Shown here in pieces: positions 43,497-52,543 of a DNA stretch of 64,000 bases. Under the pieces are notes generated by a model. It did no database searches and was not told where the DNA came from. It saw nothing but the letters and a program-made list of their open reading frames with translations. How positions within the stretch are numbered: the first letter of the stretch is position 1; the number at the start of each line of letters is the position of its first letter. The stretch lies in NCBI GenBank assembly GCA_963575745.1, contig CAUYUJ010010391.1, forward strand, positions 199,781 to 263,780, in the 5' to 3' direction. Position numbers and translations under genes: made by a program. This DNA comes from Prorocentrum cordatum. Lineage: Eukaryota; Sar; Dinophyceae; Prorocentrales; Prorocentraceae.

Positions 43497-43815
43497 GCTC
43501 GACCACCGTCGCGAACACGGCCCGCTTCACGTCCCAAGACCGCAAGAGCCCGAGACCAGGTACGTACACACCACCGCCTGGATGGCCAGCACTGAGAGCA
43601 CCCCCAGCAGGGAACTCGCACACGCGGCGACGACCGCCGCACCGAGTGGCACAGGCGCTCCCCAGACGTCGGTCTGAGAGAAGCACGTGTTGGCAGCGGT
43701 CGAGGCGGCCAGGGCACAGGACGGCACGTGGAGATCGGCGCCCAACAGACTTGAAGGATAGGTGGCTGAAGCTTTAGGGGTCGTGCTCCAGCCGAAATCT
43801 CCCATCCGCCTCTGC
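43497..43815 (-). other. 5' leader of the YR retrotransposon
   Basis: Between terminal repeat A1 and the gag-like start. One minus-strand frame is hydrophobic (VPLGAAVVAACASSLLGVLS) and could look like a membrane segment, but no domain or start context supports it. Confidence 0.4.
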
Positions 43816-43915
43816 GACATCAGCCGTTTAGACCGCAATACTGCGGCCAAGCGTGGATCAATAGCACTGCACGCCCCATTTCACTCTGCAGGGGACGTTT
43901 CATGACGCTGCGACA
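43816..43915 (-). repeat. Split direct repeat A1 (element 5' end)
   Basis: GACATCAGCCGTTTAGACC to GTTTCATGACGCTGCGACA on the plus strand. Same orientation as A2. The GGA-rich flank begins right after it. Confidence 0.85.
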
Positions 43916-43916
43916 G

Positions 43917-44130
43917 GAGCAGTGCAGGGAAGAGAGGGAAGGGCAGGAGGAGGATCACGAGCGGGAGCGAGAGGAGGATGAGGGAGGAGGGAGTTGCAGG
44001 ACGAGGAGGAGGAGGATTTAGACGAGGAGGAGAAGGAGGAGAAGGAGGATGAGGTGGAGGTGAAGAAGGAGGAGGAGGAGGAGGAGGAGGAGGAGGAGGA
44101 GGAGGAGGAGGAGGAGGAGGAGGAGGGTGT
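43917..44130. repeat. GGA tract, right target flank of the YR retrotransposon
   Basis: AGGAGGAGGATC and GGAGGA runs, continuous in type with 35765-36190 on the far side of the element. Confidence 0.85.
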
Positions 44131-44204
44131 ACGTATGAATGTACAACTAAATCGGGCAAGGCCCCCTCTCCGAAGAGCCGTGCGCGCCTAACCCTCGTTA
44201 GGCT

Positions 44205-44335
44205 CATAAAAAACTTCGTCATCGGAAAGCTTCAAAGCACAATTGAACGCGGCAACCTCTGAGGGGGATGGGAAGCCGTGGAGCTTGGCGACAGTCCAGT
44301 CGTCCGAAGAAGGCACCCACGTGAGAAGGAGGAGG
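44205..44335 (-). CDS. Candidate terminal exon, unknown product
   Basis: One minus-strand frame reads WVPSSDDWTVAKLHGFPSPS, then EVAAFNCALKLSDDEVFYEP and NEG before a TAG stop near 44189. Its amino-acid mixture (acidic, aromatic, hydrophobic) differs from the surrounding low-complexity DNA and looks like coding sequence. It lies 3' of the cyclase exon on the same strand, separated by a TCC-rich stretch that would serve as a polypyrimidine tract. However, the expected AG just before TGGGTGCC is not clear. No family is recognised. It could be a cyclase terminal exon by alternative splicing, or another gene. Confidence 0.4.
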
Positions 44336-44454
44336 GAGAGGAGGAGAAGGAGGAGGAGGGAGGATGAGCACGACGAGCAGGGCGGGGGAGCAGTGGGAGA
44401 GCGGAGGGGTGACGGCGGAATGGGTGGGGGGGACGCAGGCTCGACCCTCCTTGC

Positions 44455-44572
44455 AGAGGCCCTCCAGGCGGCTGGCCAGGTTGACCGGGTCGCCCATGCA
44501 GCCGAACTTCATCTTCAGATCGCTGCCGATGTTGCCGCAGAGCACCTCGCCCCCTACACCCTGCGAAATGCT
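44455..44572 (-). CDS. Class III nucleotide cyclase, core exon of the catalytic domain (partial)
   Basis: Minus-strand exon reading GVGGEVLCGNIGSDLKMKFG, then CMGDPVNLASRLEGLCK. This is the G-x-V-x-x-G-N-I-G-S...Y-x-x-x-G-D-x-V-N-x-A-S-R-L-E stretch of adenylate/guanylate cyclase domains, which includes the transition-state Asn and Arg (here N and R of VNLASR). It starts after a TTTCGCAG acceptor and ends around LCK or LCKEG before non-coding TCC-rich DNA. The domain's earlier metal-binding motif (F-x-D-I-x-x-F) is not found nearby on the minus strand, so upstream exons are missing or outside the window. The continuation of the domain fits the exons at 14.56-14.82 kb. Confidence 0.75.
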
Positions 44573-44724
44573 TAAGAAACCATGGGTTAAGAAATTCATG
44601 GTCTCAGAATCTGAGTACACACCCAGCATTTCTATTGAAATCTTAGGGTTTACATTGAAACATTCAGAATCATCGAGCCCCTGGCCGAAAACGTAAGTTT
44701 TCTTAAGCATCGCCTGGGGTGTAC

Positions 44725-45300
44725 GCTGCCCTCCGGCGACTTCCGCCTCCCTCGCTCCCTTGCCCCTGCCCACCTCTCCCGCTCGGCCGGGCAGGCCCCG
44801 CGCCCGGAGACACGGCCGAGGTGTCGCCGACCGCCCCAAGCGGCGAGAGCGTGGAAGCAGCGTTCCGGTGGAAGCGGGAGGCCGAGACCCGTGCGCGGGT
44901 GCGCCGAGCGGAGCACCTCCTCCTCCTCCTCTTCTCCTCTCCTCCTCCTCCTCTTCCTCCTCCTCCTCCTCCTCCTCCTCCCGCCTCCCTCCTCCTCCTC
45001 CTCCTCCTCCTCCTCCTCCTCCTCCTCCTCCTCCTCCTCCTCCTCCTCTCCCTCAGGCCCTCAGGCGCAAGAGGCCCGGTCCATGGACCGAGGCGGATCA
45101 GGCGCGAGGTGCTCCACGAGCTCCGCGCCGACAGACGTCCGCCCCAGTCACGGTGGCAATCCATGTGGCCGATCCCGCAAGCAAGCCGCGCAGCGAGAGA
45201 GGGGGGCAGGATGCGGAAGGGGAAGAGGAGCTGTCTCCTCGCCTCCTCCTTTCGGCTGTGGACAAACCTCCCTTTAAAAAACCACCCTTTCAATAGAACG
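44725..45300 (+). other. Weak plus-strand coding candidate around a CTC tract
   Basis: A plus-strand frame before the CTC tract (44930-45055) reads DTAEVSPTAPSGESVEAAFR, then WKREAETRARVRRAEHLL, and a frame after it gives GPWTEADQARGAPRAPRR. Composition is protein-like, but no domain, start or splice pattern confirms it. Listed so that it is not lost. Confidence 0.2.
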
Positions 45301-45589
45301 GCCTGGGATCGAAACCGGCGGACCTGGACCCGCCAAAATGACGGCCGCGACGCCCTCTCGCGAACCGCAAACGGCCAATTCGCGAATGGACATGTCAGGG
45401 TAGGAGGCCTCTCAACCTCCGATGCTTCTGTGGGAGGGCGCCCGCGACACACACCTGCACCGAGCCTGGCCATGCCCCTCCTGGGCCGAGGATCGGGCCA
45501 CAGGCCCCCCCCCCCGGCTTGGCGAGGAGGGCGTCTGCACACCAATCCTTGGCCCAGGATCGGCCTGGCCAGGATCGGTGCAGGTTCAG

Positions 45590-45727
45590 GTCGGGCCTGT
45601 CCCCCTTACAGGAGGGTTTTGGACAAATGACATGTTCACAAATAACCGAAAATGGCAGACAAATCGTCCCCTGGCTATCTTTTTTAACTATTTTGGAATA
45701 TTCCTCCTGTAGAGGGACAGGCCCGAC
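45590..45727. mobile_element. M1 inverted-repeat element, 138 bp, flanked by TTCAG
   Basis: Left end GTCGGGCCTGTCCCCCTTAC, right end TGTAGAGGGACAGGCCCGAC, AT-rich middle without a frame. TTCAG lies directly on both sides (45585-45589, 45728-45732), a likely target duplication of 5 bp. The TT at the right border is shared by all family members. Confidence 0.85.
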
Positions 45728-45734
45728 TTCAGTC

Positions 45735-47225
45735 TTCAGTATAGGTGTATAGTTGGCGCCCCTTCCCTTTCATGCTCGCGCGCCTCCCAGGAAGGGCTCT
45801 CCAGCCACCACCCCGGCGGGAGGCTGCGACAGGAGCAGCACGCCGGGGGGCCGAGCAGTACGGGAGGATGTGCCGCCCAGCGATGCCCGGAGGACCTGCC
45901 AGGGCAAGAAGCACAACGCGGATCCACGGCCACCCTCGAGAGAGCCGTGTGGCAACTCGCGGTCCGACATTGTCGCGGGGTACGTGAGTCAGGGATTCCT
46001 GGATCCAGCGAGCAGGCGCCAGATCCACGGATCTGGGAAGCTACCCCCACAAACATGCAGCCAATGCTGCCTCGTTTGGCGACGGAGCGCGCCGACTCTG
46101 TACGGAAGCGGGGCCCATCGCAGATCCACGCGCCCCGATCCCGATCCGTGTTCTGCGCTTCCGCGACGTCGCCCTTTCCCTGTCAGCGAGGCAAGGCTCC
46201 CTCCCCCAAGGGTGCTAAACTTTAGCGAGCGGAGTGGTCCGGGCGCGCTGCTTGCCGGGGGCTCGGCAGCGTCACTGGTCACCTGCAAGCCGAAGGGGAG
46301 GCAACAGCGCCTACAGCCGAGGTTTATTGGAGGTGACACGCGCGAGGATGTGCAAGGCCTGGGTGGCTGCACACAGACCACAAGGGTGCCCCCGATTTGG
46401 CTGGGGCGACTTCCTAATCAATCTCGGCTGCATAAGATTGCCGTCCTGCACAGGCCCCCACTGTCGTCAGAGACCACAGCGGGGAACGTGCACGCCCCTC
46501 CCGCTCAACTCACTCAGTGCTTGCCTGACTCGGCTTGAGGCGCATCTCCCCGCCACTCTCCCGCGCAAAGGTGGATGATGAACAGGGGTCGGGTGGGGGC
46601 AAAGACAGAAGGGAGCCACGGTCTTATTTTTTTCTCTCGAGCGTCCCACCCTCTACGGGGGGAGGTGGCAGTCGTACCCAGTCCAGCCTCTCTGCCGGTC
46701 GGGAAGCAGAAGCCCAGAGCCAACCTCTGCCGACGCCGCCGTCCCGCCAGGCCGGCGCCGGCGCACCACTCGGCCACTCGGCCCACACGTGCGCGCAGCC
46801 TGGCCACGGAGAACAAGCTGCGGGCGCCGGGAGCGATGGAGGAGCCACAAGCGAAGGGGGTCCAGCTGGTGTCAGCTTCGACTCCGGTGGGGCCGTCGGC
46901 CGGGGGGGGCTCTTGCTGGGGAGACAGCCTTGGAGGGGGTGGGGATGGCTCCAGCCTCGGCATCATTGCAGGACGCTGGGCCCTGAAGGCTGCGCAGTGC
47001 AGCCCTCTCTCCCTTCCTCTGCGCTGCATCCGGCCTCCCTCCTCCGTCCGCCCACACATGGTAGGACGATTGCGGCTACAGCCAAATGGCCAAACTGTCC
47101 TCGTCCTCCTCTTCCTCCTCCTCCTCCTCCTCCTGCTCCTCCTCTTCCTGCTCTTCCTCCTCCTCACCTCCATTTCTATTCCTTCTGAATGAATTCCTCC
47201 CTCTTGCACCACGAGGCCTGTCGAC
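45735..47225. other. No gene recognised
   Basis: GC-rich DNA, open in several frames on both strands. Palindromic phrases GATCCACGGATCTGG (46030) recall ATCCATGGATTTGG at 51670. A CTC/TCC tract lies at 47100-47170. Nothing supports a domain, tRNA or rRNA. Confidence 0.45.
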
Positions 47226-47229
47226 AGGG

Positions 47230-49190
47230 CGGGCCAGGCGTTCCCTGAGACTTCCCCATTAATGACCCTGACGTTTAAACATTGACAACGATGTCATTAA
47301 TGGAGGGCGGGTGGTTTTCAAAATGTGGATCTCGCCTTAATGCCGCGCGCGTAGTCGTTTGTAAAATTAGCCTGGCGAAGGCCCCAACCATATGCAGTTG
47401 TGGGTACGGTCGTTGTATACACCGCATTCGGTGGAGCTCCCTATGGGGCCACGAGACGTGTGAGTGGTGTGCCAAAATCGGTGCGGTGGGTTCACGCGAG
47501 CGCTGGCATTTGAGCCGTCGGTGGAGCTCCCGGTGGGGCCACGAAACGTGCGAGCGGTGTGCTACAATGGCAGCGGTGGGCGCAAGCTAGCGCTGGCGTT
47601 TGGGCCTTCGGTGGACCTCCCTATTGGGGCACGAAGCGTGTGACGGGTGTGCCAAAATAGGTGCGGTGGGCGCATGCGAGCGCTGGCATGTGGGCCTTCG
47701 GTGGGGCTCCCGATGGGGCCACGAAGCGTGTGAGGGGTGTGCCAAAATAGGTGCGGTGGGCGCATGCGAGCGCTGGCATGTGGGCCTTCGGTGTCGCTCC
47801 CTTTGGGGCCACGAATCGAGTAAGATGTGTGCCAACATGGGTGCGGCGGGCGCATGCAAGCGCTGGGGCTCCCTATGTTGCAACGAAACTTGTGAGGGGT
47901 GTGTCCAAATGGGTGCGGTGGGCGCATGCCAGCGCTGGCACTTGGGCCTTCGGTGGACCTCCCTTTGGGGCCACGAGACGTATGAGGAGTGTGCCACAAT
48001 GGGCGCGGTGGGCGCATGCGAGCGCTGGTGTTTGTGGCTTCGGTGGAACTTCCGATGGTGCCACGAAACGTGTGAGGGGTGTGCCAAAATCGGTGCGGTG
48101 GGTTCACGCGAGCGCTGGCACTTGGGCCTTCGGTGGAGCTGTCCATGGTGCCACGAAACGCTTGAGGGGTGTGCCGAAAAGGGCGCGGTGGGCGCATGCG
48201 AGCGCTGGCATTGTTGGCCTTCGTTTTTGCTCATTATGGGGCCACGAAGCGTATGAGTGGTGTGCCACAGTGGGTGCGGTGGGCGAGTGCAAGCGCTGGC
48301 ATTTGGGCCTTCGGAGGGGCTCCGGATGGTGCCACGAAGCGTGCGAGTTGTGTGCTAAAATGGGTGCGGTGGCCGCATGCGAGCGCTGGCGTTAGGGCCT
48401 TCGGTGGAGCTCCTAATGCCACGAAGCGTGGGAGTAGTGTGCCGGAATGGTTGACTGGTGCGGAGGGCAGAGGCACGGATAGAAGGCAGAAGGAGGAGGG
48501 AGGAGGAGGAGGAGGAGGGGGAAGAGGAGGAGAGGAGAGAAGAGGAGGTGGGACGCGGGGCGCTGTCTCTTTAAAACGAGGGCCCAACACCACAGGATTG
48601 TTGGGGCAAGTTGTAAGAGTTTATCGGATTGAGGGCGGGCCGTTTCCCAAATGTGGCACGTTGGTTACGTTTGCAATAGTTTCACGGATTGAAGGCGTGT
48701 GGTTTTCAAAATGTGGCTCGCAGAATGATTTGGACAATTTGCAAGAGCTTCGCGGATTGAGGGCAGGAGTTTCACGGACTCGGGGCAGTTCCTTCTCAAA
48801 ATGTGGCTGTCGCCGCAGCGCCGCGCACATTCGATTTACAAAACTGCAAGAATTTAGCGAATTATCATGGTTACCCGTCCAGAAATGGTTTTCGGGCGGT
48901 TCCGGATTATCAGGGCGCAGCAGTTACGTTGATTCGCTGTGTTGATGTCCCAGGAAAGGCGTTCTGGCGATACTCAGGATCGTCAAGACGCACCAGGTAG
49001 GTTGACTCGTGAATGTGGGCGTCCTGAGAATGGGGTTCTGGCACGCCTCAGGATTGTCACACGGTTGTCTCACAACGAGGTATTTCCCTCAGTGGAAGTG
49101 AATCCTTGTATATGGGGCCTGTGAAGAGAAAGCTTGGAGGGAGGGTGTATCCCCACATCTTTGATGAGTCTTGGGTTTGCACTGGTCCTC
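47230..49190 (+). mobile_element. Composite satellite element, family B, copy 2, split by family A
   Basis: Diverged 86-bp monomers occur at 47290-47370 (GGAGGGCGGGTGGTTTTCAA) and resume after the family A element at 48610 (GGATTGAGGGCGGGCCG, GGATTGAAGGCGTGTGG) to about 48840. The tail follows at 48880-49190 with TTCCGGATTATCAGGG, GTTGATTCGCTGTGTTG, TTCCCTCAGTGGAAGTGAA and GAAAGCTTGGAGGGAGGG. Same order as 16900-18010. Confidence 0.8.
47371..48606 (+). mobile_element. Array-carrying element, family A, copy 3, nested in family B
   Basis: Head CCTGGCGAAGGCCCCAACCA then TATGCAGTTGTGGG; about 11 diverged 90-bp monomers (GTGTGCCAAAATAGGTGCGG, CGCATGCGAGCGCTGGCATT); GGA stretch 48490-48545; tail GGGCGCTGTCTCTTTAAAAC, CCCAACACCACAGGATTG, TTGGGG. 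More diverged than copy 1, hence older or differently homogenised. Confidence 0.85.
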
Positions 49191-49400
49191 CTCCTCCTCC
49201 TCCTCCTCGTCCTCCTCCTCCTAGCTCTCCCCACCTCCTCTCTACCATCCACCATCCCACCTCCCCCTTCACCCCCCCCCTCCAGCCTCCCTCCTTTCGC
49301 GCCTCTCGCCCTCTTCTCCCTTTCCTCTTCTCCCCCGCCCGCTCGCCGCTCCCCCCCCCGTCCTCCACCTCTTCTCCGCCCTCGTTCCCAAAGGGGTGCA
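49185..49400. repeat. TCC/CCTCC tract after the family B tail
   Basis: Same position relative to the tail as at 18005. 49400-49915 that follows shows no gene. Confidence 0.75.
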
Positions 49401-49919
49401 TGAACATATATTTATACAAATAACCAGAATCACGGTGACCGGTATTGATTCGAGCATCAGTTTGGTCTTAGTTTCGGTACTGGGGAGGGGTTACTGCTTA
49501 CAGCCACACATCGGAATTCACATGTAATGCGCGTGTATACGTACTTCTCTGCTGCAACGCAGTATGTATTGCGAACATGGTTACGTAAGCGCAGAGTGTC
49601 ACTCGCGTGCGCGTTGCCAAAATGTGCATGTGACGGTGGTTTATGCTTATTGTGCTGCTGCGATTCGTGCTAGCATCGGAGGCCAACAAACATAGACCGG
49701 CACCTTTCGTCAGAAAACCGACGAATCAACGCTCCTGTGGGCGCCCCCCCATGCACGCGTCGCCACAGCAGCTCTGTTTCCTCGCGTGCCAGGCGCGCGG
49801 AATCGGCGTATGCGCGCGGCCATCCTGCCATGTCCACGCAACTAACCCGCCGAGGAAGCAGCAGCGGAAGGGTTGCCTGGTGAACGTCAGCATGGGTGCG
49901 CCCCTCCTTTTGGGTCCCT

Positions 49920-50640
49920 GCTAGGAGGAGGAGGAGGAGAAGGAGGAGGAGGAGGAGGAAGAGGAGGAGGAGGACGAGGAGGAGGGAGAGGAGGAGGAGG
50001 AGGAGGAGGAGGGGAGGAGGAGGAGGAGGGAGGAAGAGGAGGGAGGAGGAGGAGGGAAGAGGAGGAGGCCGAGGAGGAGGAGACCGAGGGAGGAGAGAGG
50101 AGGAGGAGGAGGAGGAAGGAGGAGGAGGAGGAGGAAGGAGGAGGAAGGGGAGGAGGAGGAGGAGGAAGGAGGAGGGAGGAGGAGGAGGAGGAGGAAGAGG
50201 AGGAGAAGGAGGAGAAGGAAGAGTACGAGGAGGAGGGGGAAGAACAGGACTCTCGGGGCCTTCTGGCGCGGCCATGGAGAGACCCGCGGGAAGTCCCCTG
50301 GGGGGGAGGGGCAGCGGGGCCCCAGAGAGGAGTCGACATGGAGCCACGCGAGAGCCTTCCTGCGTGACTTCCTTCTGTCCTCCCCTGGGCCCCTGTTGGG
50401 TTCTCCTCCTCCTCGTCTCATCCTCCTCTCCTCCTCCTCCTCCTCCTCCTCCTCCCTCTCCTCCCTCTCTCCTCCCTCCTCCTCCTCCTCCTCCTCCTCC
50501 CCTCCTCCTCCTCCGCCCCCCCCCCCCCTCCCTCCCCCCCTCCTTCTCCTTTCCCTCTCCCCTCCTGCTCCTGCTCCTGCTCCTCCTCCTCCTCCTCTCC
50601 TCCTCCTCCTCCTCCTCCTCCTCCTCCCCCTCCTCCTCCT
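49920..50640. repeat. GGA tract and CTC tract in head-to-head order
   Basis: GGA (49922-50240) and TCC (50400-50640) microsatellites separated by 160 bp, giving a near-palindromic purine/pyrimidine arrangement able to form a large hairpin. Confidence 0.9.
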
Positions 50641-50699
50641 GAACCCCGCCCTCCCTCCTCCGCCGCCTCGGCTGCCCCTCCCCCCCCCCCTGGATATCT

Positions 50700-51090
50700 C
50701 CAGAGGGCCCCTGGTAAGCTTCAGGAGGGCCTCGGGGCAGCTCAAGGAAAGCCCAAAAAGGACCCCTCCCAGACATTCCCAGGAAGCCTTCCGAAACGCA
50801 GTGCCAGAGACAGCTGGGAGGAGCCTTCTTCTCGAGGTCATCTGAAGGCTTTCTTGGCCCCCCCCTGGGAAACCACTGTGGGCTTCTTGGATGCCTCCCA
50901 GGGCTTCCTCGGAACTTTCGGAAAGCCTCGGGAGGGTCCAAGAGGGCCAAAAATAATATCATGAAGGCCCCTCCCAGATGCTCCCAGGAAACCTTCCGAA
51001 ACACAGCGCCGGGGGTATCAGGGAGAAGCCCTTAGGAGGCCCTGAACTGGTGCTGCCCTGAAGCTCGCCTGAAACCCTCTCGGGGTTTCT
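50700..51090. repeat. Two copies of a roughly 206-bp tandem repeat
   Basis: CCCCTCCCAGACATTCCCAG at 50761 and CCCCTCCCAGATGCTCCCAG near 50967, each followed by GAAACCTTCCGAAACACAG-like DNA. Between and after are GGCCTC and CTCGGG phrases. 51090-52320 shows no gene. Confidence 0.65.
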
Positions 51091-52324
51091 TGGGGGGCTG
51101 CCGAAGCTACTGAAGCTCCCTCTTGACAATTTGTGCGTTCTTGCTACAACATAAATGTTGTTCAGTCTGTTTTTGTTTGGCTATCGGTGTATACTGTTAT
51201 TGGTGAATTCCTGTCTTTCCCTTGAGTTTTCGACGATTTTCATTATACACCAAAGTTTCTGCCAGGGGGAACATGGCCATTCTTTGCAGGCGTTTCCCAC
51301 AGGAAATGCCTGTTGCGGAGGCTTGGTTCCCCACTCACCCCGCCCGGACCCCGAAGGCTTGCAAGACCTTCTCGACCACGGCTGACTTCAGTTTGATTCC
51401 TCTTGGGCACCTCTGGGGGTCCTCCCGGGGCCTCCGAAGCCCTCCAGTGCCGTCTCAAAGAGCCCCGACTGGGTCCCAAGAGGGGCTCAGCGGAATCATA
51501 GCGATGTGACGCGGGAGACTTCTCGAGTGACTTCATTGTGATTCCTCTGAGGCCCCTCTTCACTCTTCAGCGTTGTCGCGTTGTCTCGGAGGGTCGGCAT
51601 CTGGGGAACCTCAGAATCGGGCCGAGCGCCGAAACCGGCACGACACTTTCGCCCACTCGGATCAGCGATCCATGGATTTGGCGCGCGGTCCCCACATCCA
51701 TGGATCGGGAGAGGTGCCCTCCCCAAAATGCGGCAGGCGCCGCCTCCTTCCGCGGCGGAAATCCACGATTTCCCGTGGAAGCTGGACCTGTCGCTAATCC
51801 ACGCCGCCTTGATCCGTGTTTGCGATCGCTTGACTCTGGTGCAGAAACTTAGCCTCATACCTGCCACTCCCCCTCCGCATCCCCCGTTCGGACAGCACGT
51901 GCGTTCGGCTGACCAGTGGAGCGCACCAGCGCCAGCAGATCATTGACCCGAGCGCTCTGGTATGTTTTTGGCAACGATTGCTCGGGGGCGTTGGGTGAGG
52001 AGATCTCCCCAGAGCCTGCCCTACTCTGCGTGGGATAATCATCGCCCCCTTGGATCCCAAGGGGTGCGGGTGATCACGCGTCTTTCTCAACAACTCCTCC
52101 CCCGTCTCCGCTTTGCTGGAATGGCGCTCGTCATCAAGAGAGCACCATGTGATGCATATGCCTTTCCCCCCCCGCATGCGGTGGTGGTGTATGTTTGCTG
52201 GCCTCAAATATCAACGCTGGGAGCTGCAGTGGCGGGCTGAGGCAGGATGCGAACTTCTGCACGTAACCGCTGTGAAGATGGGCCCTGCATCCAAGCTTGC
52301 CAATGCGGCTTGCCACTCACCCCT

Positions 52325-52402
52325 CCCTCCTCCTCCTCCTCCTCCTCCTCCTCCTCCTCCTCCTCCTCCTCCTCCTCCTCCTCCTCCTCCTCCTCCTCCT
52401 CG
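52325..52402. repeat. CTC microsatellite, pure
   Basis: About 25 uninterrupted CTC units. Confidence 0.95.
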
Positions 52403-52434
52403 ACACAGCCCTGCGCGACGATAAGTCTCGCCGC

Positions 52435-52520
52435 ACACCTTTGAATGCAATGGGTGGCGCTTCCCCTTTGATGCGGGGCCATTACCACTTGCGCCACCAT
52501 GCACTCTCGTTCACCCCTCG
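52435..52520 (-). other. tRNA-like or tRNA-derived SINE-like segment, doubtful
   Basis: On the minus strand TGGTGGCGCAAGTGGTAATG resembles a polymerase III box A (TGGCNNAGTGG). GGCCCCGCATCAAAGGGGA could be an anticodon-like hairpin, and CATTGCATTCAAAGG a degraded box B. The T-arm does not pair well and no anticodon can be read with confidence. Confidence 0.25.
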
Positions 52521-52543
52521 GGTGAAGCAAAAACTCCAACGAG

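Larger units (their letters stand above)
36191..43915 (-). mobile_element. Tyrosine-recombinase (DIRS/Ngaro-order) retrotransposon with split direct repeats, decayed
   Basis: A single element on the minus strand of about 7.7 kb (about 6.4 kb without the nested family A insertion). The order 5' to 3' is terminal repeat A1 (43915-43816), gag-like ORF, reverse transcriptase, RNase H, tyrosine recombinase, methyltransferase-like region, then B1 (36561-36457), A2 (36457-36358) and B2 (36296-36191). The A1...B1-A2-B2 arrangement is the split-direct-repeat layout of PAT- and Ngaro-type YR retrotransposons. B1 and A2 abut without a gap, while a 61-nt spacer separates A2 from B2. Both outer flanks are GGA-rich, so the insertion site was probably a GGA microsatellite, and no target duplication is evident, as expected for recombinase-mediated integration. 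Every coding part is broken by frameshifts, so the copy is dead. Confidence 0.8.

Noticed and set aside
45736-47190. Several 100-200 codon frames on both strands.
   Set aside because: High GC lowers stop frequency; both strands are open at once and no motif, splice pattern or homologous phrase could be recognised.
49920-50640. Possible viral or Glu-rich host protein in the GGA tract.
   Set aside because: Poly-Glu and poly-Gly/Arg frames come from the GGA repeat; no start, domain or splice evidence.
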